DNA from: JBBPYC01 sp965218765 | Lineage (GTDB): Bacteria > Pseudomonadota > Gammaproteobacteria > Burkholderiales > Burkholderiaceae_C | Direction: 5' to 3' | DNA length: 64,000 bases | Assembly: GCA_965218765.1 (NCBI GenBank) | Contig: CBDCLU010000001.1 | Location: forward strand, 62,001-126,000 | In this document: piece after piece, positions 8,933 through 16,925 of the stretch | Numbering within the stretch: the first letter of the stretch is position 1 | Layout of the letters: each line of letters opens with the position of its first letter | Made by a program: the position numbers and the translations under genes | Notes under the pieces: generated by a model | What the model saw: only the letters and a program-made list of their open reading frames with translations | The model's database searches: none | What the model was told of the DNA's origin: nothing

Positions 8933-10380
8933 ATGACTTCGCCAATTAGCATCCCATTGATTCCGAAATCATCGCAGTCGATATCAGCTTCCATCGTGAA
9001 ACATGCAACATCACCGGCGAGCAGCGGGGGTCCTGCAAGGGCTGCCCTCGGATCAGCTGCCTGCATGCGGGCGGCCCCAACTGTGGCTTCGAATGCGACA
9101 AGTCCTGCGAAGCTGATAAGCGGAACTCGCAGACCAGCCGTGTCAAGCAACGGCGGCAACTTCGCAGTCGGCTCGACTGGAAAACGGGTCCAGTTCGTTC
9201 GCGAAGAGATCTACGCCATAGCAGCAGTCTGCCGCCAGAAGAACGTCAAAACCGGGAAAGCAAACCCCCCAAAGTCCTCTGGACGTTCCGTGATTGGCGA
9301 ACTGATCCGCGAGGCGCCTAGGTATTTCAAGCACCTGATCCACCAAGACATCAGCCCGATTTCACCTCGATTGCTCTGGGGAAAACCCCCTGAGGATCTC
9401 GTTGAATGGTACGAAGGCCATGTACTGAAAGCAAACACGATCAAGGTCAATGTACAGCGTAAGGGCAAGACATATGAGCGCGGGCAGCGCAGCACGGTGC
9501 CCATCCTGCTTTCGGCAGTAGCCAGTTACCCGGCACCGCCCAACGATGATGATCCGAAATATCAGATATGGAAGTGCTGCGTCGTGGAGTGGGCCAAGAG
9601 CCAGTATGGAGACTGCTTAATCAGCGTTTGCGAGCATGTCGACGAAGGTTACGGGCATGTGCATTGTCTTGCTGCATGCCCGGATGCACAGTCTGCCCGA
9701 ACGCTACATTCAGGGCATTCAGCGACAGACGAGGCCAAGGCGGCAGGGACGCCAACGTCCGAACTGGGCAAGGTCTACAGGGCAGCCCTTGCGGGTTACC
9801 AAGAGGATTTTGCCACCAAGTCGGACGGCGCTGCGGTCTCGATCGTCTCAGCCAGTCTCCGCAGCCTCGACTCAGCTACTCGGAGGCGAAGTTAAAGCGC
9901 AAATGTGACGCTGATCTCGCAGCATTTGATGCCGAGATGGCGTCGCGGAGGGAAAAGGAGAAGGAGGAAGCCATTCGCGCTCAGAATGTTATGCAAGACC
10001 TTGAAGACCGGATCTCAGCGGTCAAAGCCATAGAAGTCGCAGCAGATAAAGCCCGAATACAACTCGATCAAGACTTGGCAAAGATAAGGAGAGACCAAGT
10101 GCTCCTCATCATCAAAAATAAGGAGTTGGATGCGAAGACTACTACACTGGAAGATGAGTTATTAATTCTTGCTAAGGATAAAGCACGGATGCAGAGCGAT
10201 CTTGAGGAGATTCGCCGAATTCGAGCCTCGTGCGAAGATCTCTGTGGGATATTGGCCAACGCTATCCACGAGAGGTTAATGTCGCAGGAGGCAGCGATGC
10301 AGATGTTGGATAACTGGGGGTGGTCGACAACCCCGTTGCTCCGTCAGTTGGGAAAATCGACTCAATTCATCCGGCAGTAA
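8933..10380 (+). pseudogene. Mob/Pre-like (MOBV-type) plasmid mobilisation relaxase, frameshifted
   Basis: Relaxase-like protein that would nick DNA for mobilisation. The key motif EHVDEGYGHVH (about 9632-9664) matches the HxDExxPHxH metal-binding signature of MOBV/Pre proteins except for Pro to Gly. The upstream SVIGELIREAPRYFKHL also fits the family. The first frame stops at 9895; homology continues in the next frame as VGRRCGLDRLSQSPQPRLSYSEAKLKRK, placing a one-base shift near 9820. After that comes a long charged coiled coil (about 10,000-10,250), typical of Mob C-termini. The ATG at 8933 has GGAGG four bases upstream, but the first 70 residues are low-complexity, so the true N-terminus is uncertain. 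Confidence 0.72.
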
Positions 10381-10769
10381 ACAATGCAGAGCAGTTCCGC
10401 CTCAGGTCTTCAAAGGACCCCCATTCAAAACTCATTAATCGATGCAAAACAGCATTGCTTGGGCAATCTGGATGAACACGAACGACAACTCTACGGAGCT
10501 CAAGAACTCTGAAGCCATCATGGTTGAATGCCCGAGTAGAGGCTGGGCCTTATTTGTACGGTCTTCTAAAATCACACAGCGTTACCACTCAAGGTGCATC
10601 TATTCAATACTTGAAACACCACAATCAATTAGAGCGCTATCACCTCATTCAGCTTCCGGTCCGCCGTCCACAAGATTTGTCTGGTTAAGATCATCAAGTT
10701 ACTCACCAGCGACGGCAGGGGTTTCCATCGAGCGCTTTCTCAAATCGCGCGAGCGCGAGTCCTAGAGCA
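10381..10769. other. Spacer between relaxase and IS481 remnant; no gene recognised
   Basis: Just under 400 bases with one overlapping 107-codon frame of no recognisable content and no ribosome-binding site. I see nothing functional here. Confidence 0.45.
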
Positions 10770-10990
10770 ATGAACGTCCACCGTCGGTTGACCAAGCCCA
10801 GAACACCACAGACCCACGGTATGGTCGAGTGCTTCAATGGGCAGAATGCGCCGATGTGCTCGACACCTACCGCTTCTGCTCGGACCAAGAGTTGAAGCAC
10901 AAGCTGCTGCGCTACGTGGCGATGTATAACCACCAATTGTCGCTGTCAGCCCTCGAAAGCAAAACGCCATTCCAAATGGTGAAGAGTGAC
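10770..10990 (+). pseudogene. C-terminal fragment of an IS481-family transposase
   Basis: Only the end of an integrase-type transposase survives. LTKPRTPQTHGMVECFNGQ contains the catalytic Glu of the DDE triad. A frameshift near 10840 then leads to ADVLDTYRFCSDQELKHKL and YVAMYNHQLSLSALESKTP, the usual C-terminus. Neither the N-terminal domain nor terminal repeats are visible. It is clearly different at DNA level from the complete IS481 element at about 32 kb, so it is an older relic. It abuts the 3' end of the DUF4870 gene and may have truncated it. Confidence 0.85.
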
Positions 10991-11380
10991 ATACTTGATC
11001 AACCGCAAAGTCAGGGGATATCTGTATGGGACTCCGTTGCTCGACCTAACCGCCGCGATGATCGTGAAGACTAGGTTCCATAGCATCGGGATCAATATCA
11101 GAAAAGCGCCAATCATCGTAATCAGCAACAACATGAAAACTAGAAAGACCGTAATCTGAAAATTCAGCGCCTCTTTGGCCTGATCGGTTGCAAACGCTTC
11201 ATCCGGGTCTGACTTCTTGATCAGAAAGATGATCAACGGGCCGATCCACGAGGTAAAGAGGCCGCCGATGTGAGCAAGAACTGCGAAGGTAGTTCGGCTA
11301 CTTGGGACTTGGGTGTTGACCTTGCCCCCGAAAACCGTATCCCTTGCTGAGTGTTTCAATGCAAGCAAGGGAGAGCGGAC

Positions 11381-11674
11381 ATGACGAAGACAACGAGGGC
11401 GCAGTACACGCTCGAGTTCAAGCAAGAGGCGGTGCGGCTGGTGCGAGGCGGCCAGAGCATCGCGGCGGCGGCCAGGGGGCTGGGGCTGGTCGAGCAGACA
11501 CTGCACAACTGGGTCAAGGCCGAGCGCCAGGGCAAGCTGGGCGGCATCGACAAGAAGGTCATCAGTGCCGAGCAAATGGAGATCAGCCGGCTGCGAGCCG
11601 AGTTGGCGCGCGTGAAGATGGAGCGCGACATCCTGGGAAAAGCGACGGCGTACTTCGCGAAAGCGCAGAGTTGA
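11381..11674 (+). CDS. IS3-family transposase OrfA
   Basis: DNA-binding subunit of 97 residues. The N-terminal helix-turn-helix (YTLEFKQEAVRLVRGGQS...AARGLGLVEQTLHNWVK) recognises the terminal repeats. It is followed by a leucine-rich coiled coil (EQMEISRLRAELARVKMERDILGKA) used for multimerisation. The ATG at 11381 follows a GGGAGAG purine stretch. Its 3' end overlaps the OrfB frame, and a slippery heptamer lies 33 bases before its stop. Confidence 0.95.
   Translation: MTKTTRAQYTLEFKQEAVRLVRGGQSIAAAARGLGLVEQTLHNWVKAERQGKLGGIDKKVISAEQMEISRLRAELARVKMERDILGKATAYFAKAQS
11635..11641 (+). promoter_or_regulatory. Slippery heptamer G_GGA_AAA for -1 frameshifting
   Basis: In the OrfA frame the sequence reads CTG GGA AAA GCG, giving the X_XXY_YYZ heptamer GGGAAAA. 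OrfB lies in the -1 frame relative to OrfA, so slippage here would make the OrfAB fusion that is the active transposase in IS3-family elements. Confidence 0.8.
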
Positions 11675-12567
11675 AGTACGCCTTCATCAATCGGCACCGA
11701 CGGGTGTGGCCGATCTCGGTGCAGTGCCGGGTGCTGCGGGTCAGCGTTGCCGGCTATCACGAGCACTTTGTACGCCGTGCCAGCGATGCCCAACGGCGCC
11801 ACCTCAGCGACGACGCGCTGCTGGTGCATATCAAGGCTATTCATGCCCAAACGCATGGCGGCTACGGTTGGCCGCGGACGTGGAAGGAGTTGGTGGCGCG
11901 TGGCATCCCGGTGGGCAAGGACCGGGTGCAAAAGCTCATGCAGTTGCATGGCATCCGGGCCAAGGGCAAGCGGCGCTTCAAAGTGACCACCGACAGCAAC
12001 CATGCGCTGCCGATTGCACCGAATCTGCTGGACAGGCAGTTCACGGTGGCCGAGCCGGACAGGGTGTGGGCGGGCGACATCACCTATATCCACACCGGTG
12101 AAGGCTGGCTGTTCCTGGCCGTGGTGATCGACCTGTTCAGCCGCCAGGTGGTGGGCTGGAGCCTGCGCGAGGACATGACGCGGGAGATCGTCATCGATGC
12201 GCTGCGCATGGCCTGGTTCAAGCGCCACCCGAACAAGACGAGTGGGCTGATATTCCACAGCGACCGTGGCAGCCAGTACGCGAGCCAGGAGTTCCGCGAC
12301 GCGCTCAAGGAGTACGGCATCACTGCCTCGATGAGCCGGCGCGGTGACTGCTGGGACAACGCCTGCAGCGAGACACTGTTCGGGTCGTTGAAGGTGGAGC
12401 GGCTGCACGGGCAGAAGTTCGAGACCAGGCGCCAGGCCAAAGACGAAGCGATCGACTGGCTGCTCTGGTACAACCGGGCCCGGCTGCACTCGACGCTGGC
12501 ATACGTCAGCCCGATGCAGTTCGAGCAAAACTGGCTTGCCAATCAACCAAGGCAAGCCAATTCGTAA
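11642..12567 (+). CDS. IS3-family transposase OrfB (made as OrfAB by -1 frameshift)
   Basis: Catalytic subunit with an integrase (rve) core. After the HTH_21-type segment (HGGYGWPRTWKELVARGIPVGKDRVQKLM) come the DDE residues: Asp in VWAGDITYIHTGEGWLFLAV, Asp in IFHSDRGSQYAS, and Glu in CWDNACSETLFGSLKVE. The C-terminus WYNRARLHSTLAYVSPMQFE is typical. There is no good independent start: the frame is open upstream through the OrfA overlap, so the product is expected as an OrfAB fusion. The start given is the frameshift point. Confidence 0.93.
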
Positions 12568-12684
12568 CTCGGCTATGGGGTACGGATTCCAGGGGCAAGG
12601 TCATGTCGGTCGCATTGGATGTGCTCATGGTCATCTGTTGGGAGTGGCTTGGTTGGTGAGAAGTTGGTGTTGTCTTCGGAGCGC

Positions 12685-13236
12685 TCAAACGCAGCGATCC
12701 AGTGTCACGAAGACGCCGTTATCGTTGCTCTTGAGCTTGCTAACTCTGGCGGTCGTCGGGCCACCCTTGTAGCCCGGCACAGATCTTTCGCATTCGAAGA
12801 AGACCAAAGCCTTGGGGTCTTCGACGTAACCCTCCCAGCCGCCGTCGCCGCCACGCTTTAGATTTAAGTGCAGGTTGGTGCCCACCAAGCTAGAAAGCTT
12901 TTGAGTGCCCAGCCGCGTGACGAACTCTGAGTGTCCAATGAACTTGGTTTTAGATCCCATAGATGCACCAATTGAGCGCGTGCTCCCTACGATTTCAGGC
13001 GGCGCAGATGGCATGCGAGTTGGTGCACCAACAGGCGCAGTTCCCCCTGTTTCGCTCGCCTTTTCAGCAAAAGGCGAAGCCGACTCACCAACTTGATGCA
13101 AGCGGTTGACGCTGGTGAAAACGTTTGAATGAGAGTCAAATCGCTTTCCAATGAGCAGCGCCCACGCCAGCACCAAAACAAAGGCAGTGCGCCGCAACAC
13201 TTCTTCGGCTCGCAAGTCAGCCGTCGGCGTTGCCAT
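12685..13236 (-). CDS. Hypothetical protein with one N-terminal membrane segment
   Basis: Unrecognised protein of about 183 residues. It would have one hydrophobic helix near the N-terminus (AFVLVLAWALLIG), a Pro/Gly/Ser-rich linker, then a compact-looking domain (FIGHSEFVTRLGTQKLSSLVGTNLHLNLKR...VFFECERSVPGYKGG...DNGVFVTLDRC). That layout fits a periplasm-exposed anchored protein. The start at 13236 is chosen to avoid overlap with the divergent regulator; its ribosome-binding site is weak. It lies just beyond the IS3-disrupted gene and may be the last gene of the accessory region. I cannot assign a function. Confidence 0.5.
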   Translation of the reverse strand: MATPTADLRAEEVLRRTAFVLVLAWALLIGKRFDSHSNVFTSVNRLHQVGESASPFAEKASETGGTAPVGAPTRMPSAPPEIVGSTRSIGASMGSKTKFIGHSEFVTRLGTQKLSSLVGTNLHLNLKRGGDGGWEGYVEDPKALVFFECERSVPGYKGGPTTARVSKLKSNDNGVFVTLDRCV

Positions 13237-13267
13237 CTCGGAAAGCGCTTCACCTGATGGAGCAGCG

Positions 13268-13846
13268 GTGTCGAAAGCGAGTCCGCCATCGGTGGCGATC
13301 GGCGCTCGGCTGCGCCATGCGAGATTGACAAAGAGGCTGCGGCTCAAAGACTTGGCAGAGAGAGTCGGTGTTTCGCTGAGCCTGATCTCGAAATACGAGA
13401 ACGACAAACTGTTGCCGTCGCTGACGGTATTGCACGCACTCGTGCGCGAGCTTGATACCGACATCGGAGCGCTGTTTTCACCTGACTGGGCGGCCAGCGG
13501 CTACGTGTTTCGCGCCGGCAAACGACCTCGCCTGTCGGCCGCTGGCGAGAACGGCGTTGTGGGCGTGGTGCTGGAGCCGTTGGTGCCGCACGGCCAGGGA
13601 CACCTGTTGCAAGGCAACATCCATATCGTCTCACCCGGCGGCGGCAGCCTGGGATCGATTCGTCATGAAGGTGATGAAGTTGGGTACGTACTTGAGGGCC
13701 GACTCGAGTTGAATATTGAGGAAGATTGCTACAAGCTGGGACCAGGCGATGCCTTTGCGTTTCCATCGCATCTTGCGCACAGCTACCGCAATTCGGGCCG
13801 GGCCACAGCCCGCGTGATATGGGTCAATACACCACCGACGTTCTAA
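13268..13846 (+). CDS. XRE-family HTH regulator with C-terminal cupin domain
   Basis: PuuR-type transcription factor: an N-terminal helix-turn-helix (IGARLRHARLTKRLRLKDLAERVGVSLSLISKYEND) plus a C-terminal cupin (HEGDEVGYVLEGRLELNIEEDCYKLGPGDAFAFPSHLAHSYRN) that would sense a small ligand. I prefer the GTG at 13268, preceded by GGAG at five bases, giving 192 residues as in PuuR. An ATG at 13151 would add a 39-residue low-complexity extension overlapping the divergent gene. It stands directly upstream of an amidohydrolase and a Liv-type importer in the same direction, so it probably controls them, perhaps in response to their substrate. Confidence 0.88.
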   Translation: MSKASPPSVAIGARLRHARLTKRLRLKDLAERVGVSLSLISKYENDKLLPSLTVLHALVRELDTDIGALFSPDWAASGYVFRAGKRPRLSAAGENGVVGVVLEPLVPHGQGHLLQGNIHIVSPGGGSLGSIRHEGDEVGYVLEGRLELNIEEDCYKLGPGDAFAFPSHLAHSYRNSGRATARVIWVNTPPTF

Positions 13847-13930
13847 ATCTTCTGATTGGCTCGCACGGGCATAGGTCTTGCAACCTCTTGTTTTGCGCTT
13901 CTGCTTTCTTGGACACAGAGACGATTTCCA

Positions 13931-14782
13931 ATGAATCAAATCAACCAAACGGCTGGAGTCGCTCCACTGCGTGTGGCGTGTTGCCAGATTGAACCGGTTG
14001 TTGGCCAGAAACAGTCCAATTTGGATCGCACCGCCAGCGCGATTGGACGCGCAGTTGCACAAGGTGCATCTGTCATCGTGTTGCCAGAGCTTTGCAGCTC
14101 TGGCTATGTCTTCGACAGCCGTGCGGAGGCGATGGCACTGGCCGACGCATTCTCCGATGGCGAAACGACGACGTTATGGACGCAGCTTGCCGCCGAACAT
14201 CATGTGACGATCGTCGGCGGCTTTGCTGAGCGCAGCGGCAACACGCTGTACAACGCTGCTGCGGTGGTTGGTCCAAAGGGGCGAATCGGCCTCTATCGCA
14301 AAGTACATCTGTGGGGCGATGAAAACCTGTTCTTCGCGCCTGGTGACTTGGGTTTCCCGGTGTTTGCGACCGAACACGGCACGATCGGCGTTGCGATCTG
14401 CTACGACGGCTGGTTTCCTGAGAGCTATCGGAGCATGGCTCTGCAAGGAGCCGAATTGATCTGCGTGCCCACCAACTGGGTGCCGATCCCGGGCCAGGAC
14501 CCCAATCGGGAGGCGATGGCCAACATCCTGACGATGGCAGCGGCGCATGCCAATTCGATCGTCATTGCTGCAGCTGATCGCATCGGTACCGAACGCGGCC
14601 AGCCATTCATCGGACAGAGCTTGATCACCAGCCACACTGGTTGGCCAGTCGCGGGCCCGGCGTCGGTCGACGACGAACAGATCCTGATTGCCGACGTCGA
14701 CCTTGCGGAAGCAAAGCGCGCACGGCGGTGGAACGATTTCAACCAAGTGCTCCGGGACCGTCGTCCGGAGTGCTATTCCTGA
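13931..14782 (+). CDS. Nitrilase-superfamily carbon-nitrogen hydrolase (amidase)
   Basis: Cytoplasmic C-N hydrolase with the Glu-Lys-Cys triad: Glu in VLPELCSSGYVF, Lys in YRKVHLWGDE, Cys in VAICYDGWFPE. At 283 residues it is the usual length of amidase and N-carbamoyl-type branches rather than true nitrilases, which are longer. The ATG at 13931 begins MNQINQ. It sits between the HTH-cupin regulator and an amide/urea-type binding protein, so it probably hydrolyses the amide or ureide that the importer brings in. Exact substrate unknown. Confidence 0.9.
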   Translation: MNQINQTAGVAPLRVACCQIEPVVGQKQSNLDRTASAIGRAVAQGASVIVLPELCSSGYVFDSRAEAMALADAFSDGETTTLWTQLAAEHHVTIVGGFAERSGNTLYNAAAVVGPKGRIGLYRKVHLWGDENLFFAPGDLGFPVFATEHGTIGVAICYDGWFPESYRSMALQGAELICVPTNWVPIPGQDPNREAMANILTMAAAHANSIVIAAADRIGTERGQPFIGQSLITSHTGWPVAGPASVDDEQILIADVDLAEAKRARRWNDFNQVLRDRRPECYS

Positions 14783-14829
14783 GCGTCGCTGTTGCTCATC
14801 AGCATTTCCCATTTACCAACTGAGAACCC

Positions 14830-15999
14830 ATGACTATGAATGCAATGAACTGGATGCGCACCACGGTGTTGGCGGGCGCTAGCCTGCTGGCGATTCACGC
14901 GCAAGCCGCTGACCCGATCAAGATTGGTATTCCGGTGGGCTTGAGCGGTGCCAACAGCGTGGTAGCGCCGTCGGTCGTGCAGGCGGCCGAACTTGCTGTC
15001 GAAGAGATCAATGCGAAGGGCGGCGTACTGGGTCGCCCGCTCGCGCTTGAAATCGCCGACGACGCCAGCGGCGCCGCTGGAGCGCAAAAGGCATTCGACT
15101 CACTCATCTTGCAGAAGAAAGTTGACGTGCTGATTTCCATGGAAACGAGTGCCGCACGCAATGCCGGACTACCCATCGTGCAGCGCAGCAAGACCCCCTA
15201 TATCTACACCTCGTTCTACGAAGGGCGTTCCTGCAATAAGTACATGTTTGTCAACGCATGGGTGCCAGAGCAGCAGGTGGCACCGATCGTCGATTACTTC
15301 ATGAAAGACAAGAAGGCCAAAACCTTCTTCTTGATCGGCAGCGATTACGCATTCGGCCGCGGAATGCTTGACTTCACCAAAACCTACATTGGTAAGCAAG
15401 GCGGAAAAGTTGTCGGCGAAGAGTACCTGCCGATGGACGGCTCGGATTGGACGGCAGTGATCAATAAGCTGAAGTCAGCTAGTCCTGACGCGATCATCAC
15501 GTCGACCGCTGGTGGTGCGCCCAACGTCACTCTGACCAAACAGTTGCGCGCAGCTGGCATCACCGTGCCTTACGGCAATCTTGCAGTCGACGAGGGCACC
15601 GCCCGCGACATGGGTGACGTCGCTGAAGGGATGGTCATTGCAGGCTCTTATCTGACAACGATTGACAGCGCTGACAACAAATCTTTCATGGCAGCGATGC
15701 AAAAAAAATTCGGCTCTGGTTTGAAGACGCCAAATGACCTGTCTGTTCCGCAGTACGAGGCAGTCTATGCCTACAAGGCTGCAGTTGAGAAAGCTGGTTC
15801 GACCGATGCCGATAAGGTAATCGAAGCGCTTCCGACAGTAAAAGTTGACGGCCCGCGCGGAACCATTCAAATGGACAAGCAGCACCACGCAGCGCTGACG
15901 ATGTACCTTGGGCAGGTGCAAAAGGACGGCAGTATCAAGCTGTTGGAAAGCTTCAAGAATGTTGACCCGGGCGAGCAGTGCCCGAAGCTCAAGGGATGA
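14830..15999 (+). CDS. Periplasmic binding protein of a Liv/Urt-type ABC importer
   Basis: Type I periplasmic binding protein with a signal peptide ending in HAQAADPIK. The core opens with IKIGIPVGLSGANSVV and contains AVEEINAKGGVLGRPLAL. The segment GSDYAFGRGMLDFTKTYIGKQGG and the TSTAGGAPN region resemble UrtA/AmiC-like binders of short amides and urea more than LivJ. It is the first transport gene of a collinear set with LivH, LivM-LivG and LivF. Together with the amidase just upstream this suggests an amide or ureide ligand, which is inference from family and context. Confidence 0.9.
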   Translation: MTMNAMNWMRTTVLAGASLLAIHAQAADPIKIGIPVGLSGANSVVAPSVVQAAELAVEEINAKGGVLGRPLALEIADDASGAAGAQKAFDSLILQKKVDVLISMETSAARNAGLPIVQRSKTPYIYTSFYEGRSCNKYMFVNAWVPEQQVAPIVDYFMKDKKAKTFFLIGSDYAFGRGMLDFTKTYIGKQGGKVVGEEYLPMDGSDWTAVINKLKSASPDAIITSTAGGAPNVTLTKQLRAAGITVPYGNLAVDEGTARDMGDVAEGMVIAGSYLTTIDSADNKSFMAAMQKKFGSGLKTPNDLSVPQYEAVYAYKAAVEKAGSTDADKVIEALPTVKVDGPRGTIQMDKQHHAALTMYLGQVQKDGSIKLLESFKNVDPGEQCPKLKG

Positions 16000-16091
16000 G
16001 CTGACGTATGGACGCTCTGGTGTGAGCCAGAGCGTACTTCGCAAGAAACGGTCGGCGGCGCATGCGACCTTACTTACCGGACCCACGCGCC

Positions 16092-16925
16092 ATGTCCCTT
16101 TTTCTGGATATTCTCAGCACTGCAGCCATTCTGTTCATCGTCTCCTGCGGGCTGTTGCTGATTTTCGGTGTGATGAAGATCATCAATTTCGCACACGGCG
16201 GATTTCTAACGCTAGGTGGCTACGCACCTCTGCTGGTCACCCAGTGGGGTTGGAATCCGTGGCTGGGCGCGCCACTGGCGCTTCTTGTTGGATTGATTTT
16301 TGGCGCCATTGTGGAACGCGTCATCGTCAAGCCGCTTCACGCACGGCCACTCGATGCGATCCTTGCCACGTGGGGACTGGGCATCATCATTGGACAGCTG
16401 ATCACGTTGGGCTTTGGCCGGAGCGTGCAATTCACTGAAAGCCCGCTATCGGGCACCATCCATATTGCCGGCGTTGACTACTCGGTTTATCGAGTCGTTT
16501 TGATTGGGTTGTCTTTGTTGATTGCCGCCGGCATTGCCGGTGTGCTCACCGGCACCCGGCTCGGCTTGATTACGCGCGCAGTGACGATGAACGAGACGCT
16601 GGCACGCGCGCTTGGTGTCAACAGCGCATGGGTGAGGCTGTCGACCTTCGCGTTCGGTGCTGGCTTGGCATGTCTGGCGGGTTCTCTGATTACGCCGTTA
16701 TCGAGCGTCGACCCGAACATGGGCGTGCCGTGGCTGACCAACGCCTTTATGTTGACGATGGTTTCCGGTGCATCGCTTCTGAGTTTGGGTATGGCGTGCT
16801 TGTTGCTCGGAGGCGCGCAGGTTTTGGTCAGCGTAACGATCAGCCCAATCCTTGGGGCACTGACGATTGTTGTTCTCGGCGCCATCGTGCTTCGCTTGCG
16901 TCCTGGAGGCTTCGCGCGTGGCTGA
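16092..16925 (+). CDS. LivH-type ABC transporter inner-membrane permease
   Basis: Polytopic permease of the branched-chain amino acid/urea (HAAT) family with about eight hydrophobic helices. Family landmarks are FGVMKIINFAHGGFLTLGGY near the N-terminus and the cytoplasmic loop TRLGLITRAVTMNETLARALGVNSAWVRL (EAA-like), which contacts the ATPases. The ATG at 16092 begins MSLFLDIL. Its 3' end overlaps the GTG start of the LivM-LivG fusion by eight bases, indicating translational coupling. Confidence 0.92.
   Translation: MSLFLDILSTAAILFIVSCGLLLIFGVMKIINFAHGGFLTLGGYAPLLVTQWGWNPWLGAPLALLVGLIFGAIVERVIVKPLHARPLDAILATWGLGIIIGQLITLGFGRSVQFTESPLSGTIHIAGVDYSVYRVVLIGLSLLIAAGIAGVLTGTRLGLITRAVTMNETLARALGVNSAWVRLSTFAFGAGLACLAGSLITPLSSVDPNMGVPWLTNAFMLTMVSGASLLSLGMACLLLGGAQVLVSVTISPILGALTIVVLGAIVLRLRPGGFARG

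Larger units (their letters stand above)
11317..12603 (+). mobile_element. IS3-family insertion sequence with TGT target duplication
   Basis: A 1287-base element. The left end begins TGACCTTGCCCCCGAAAACC and the complement of the right end begins TGACCTTGCCCCTGGAATCC. TGT flanks both sides (11314-11316 and 12604-12606), the usual 3-base duplication of IS3-family elements. It encodes OrfA and OrfB in overlapping frames with a frameshift heptamer between them, and both frames look intact. It disrupts the DUF4870 gene near its start. Confidence 0.95.
10994..12628 (-). pseudogene. DUF4870 membrane protein gene split by an IS3-family insertion
   Basis: Small membrane protein of the DUF4870/Tic20-like family with AVLAHIGGLFTSWIGPL, KEALNFQIT, two hydrophobic helices and the terminal YRYPLTLRLIK. 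The insertion lies after about eight codons. Removing the IS and one TGT copy restores ATG AGC ACA TCC... reading MSTSNATDTQVPSSRTTFAVLAHIGG without a break, starting at 12628. At the other end the protein reaches its usual terminal motif RLIK, but the expected stop is missing and the frame runs into the IS481 remnant. So it is damaged at both ends. Function of the family is unknown. Confidence 0.88.

Noticed and set aside
8713..9159. Minus-strand frame through the hexanucleotide array encoding Arg-Leu and His-Arg repeats
   Set aside because: A six-base repeat is open in every frame it does not stop in; the non-repeat part has no recognisable protein or start signal.
13151..13267. Upstream ATG start for the HTH-cupin regulator
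   Set aside because: It would overlap the divergent gene, adds a low-complexity extension and lacks a ribosome-binding site; the GTG at 13268 has GGAG and gives the PuuR-like length.
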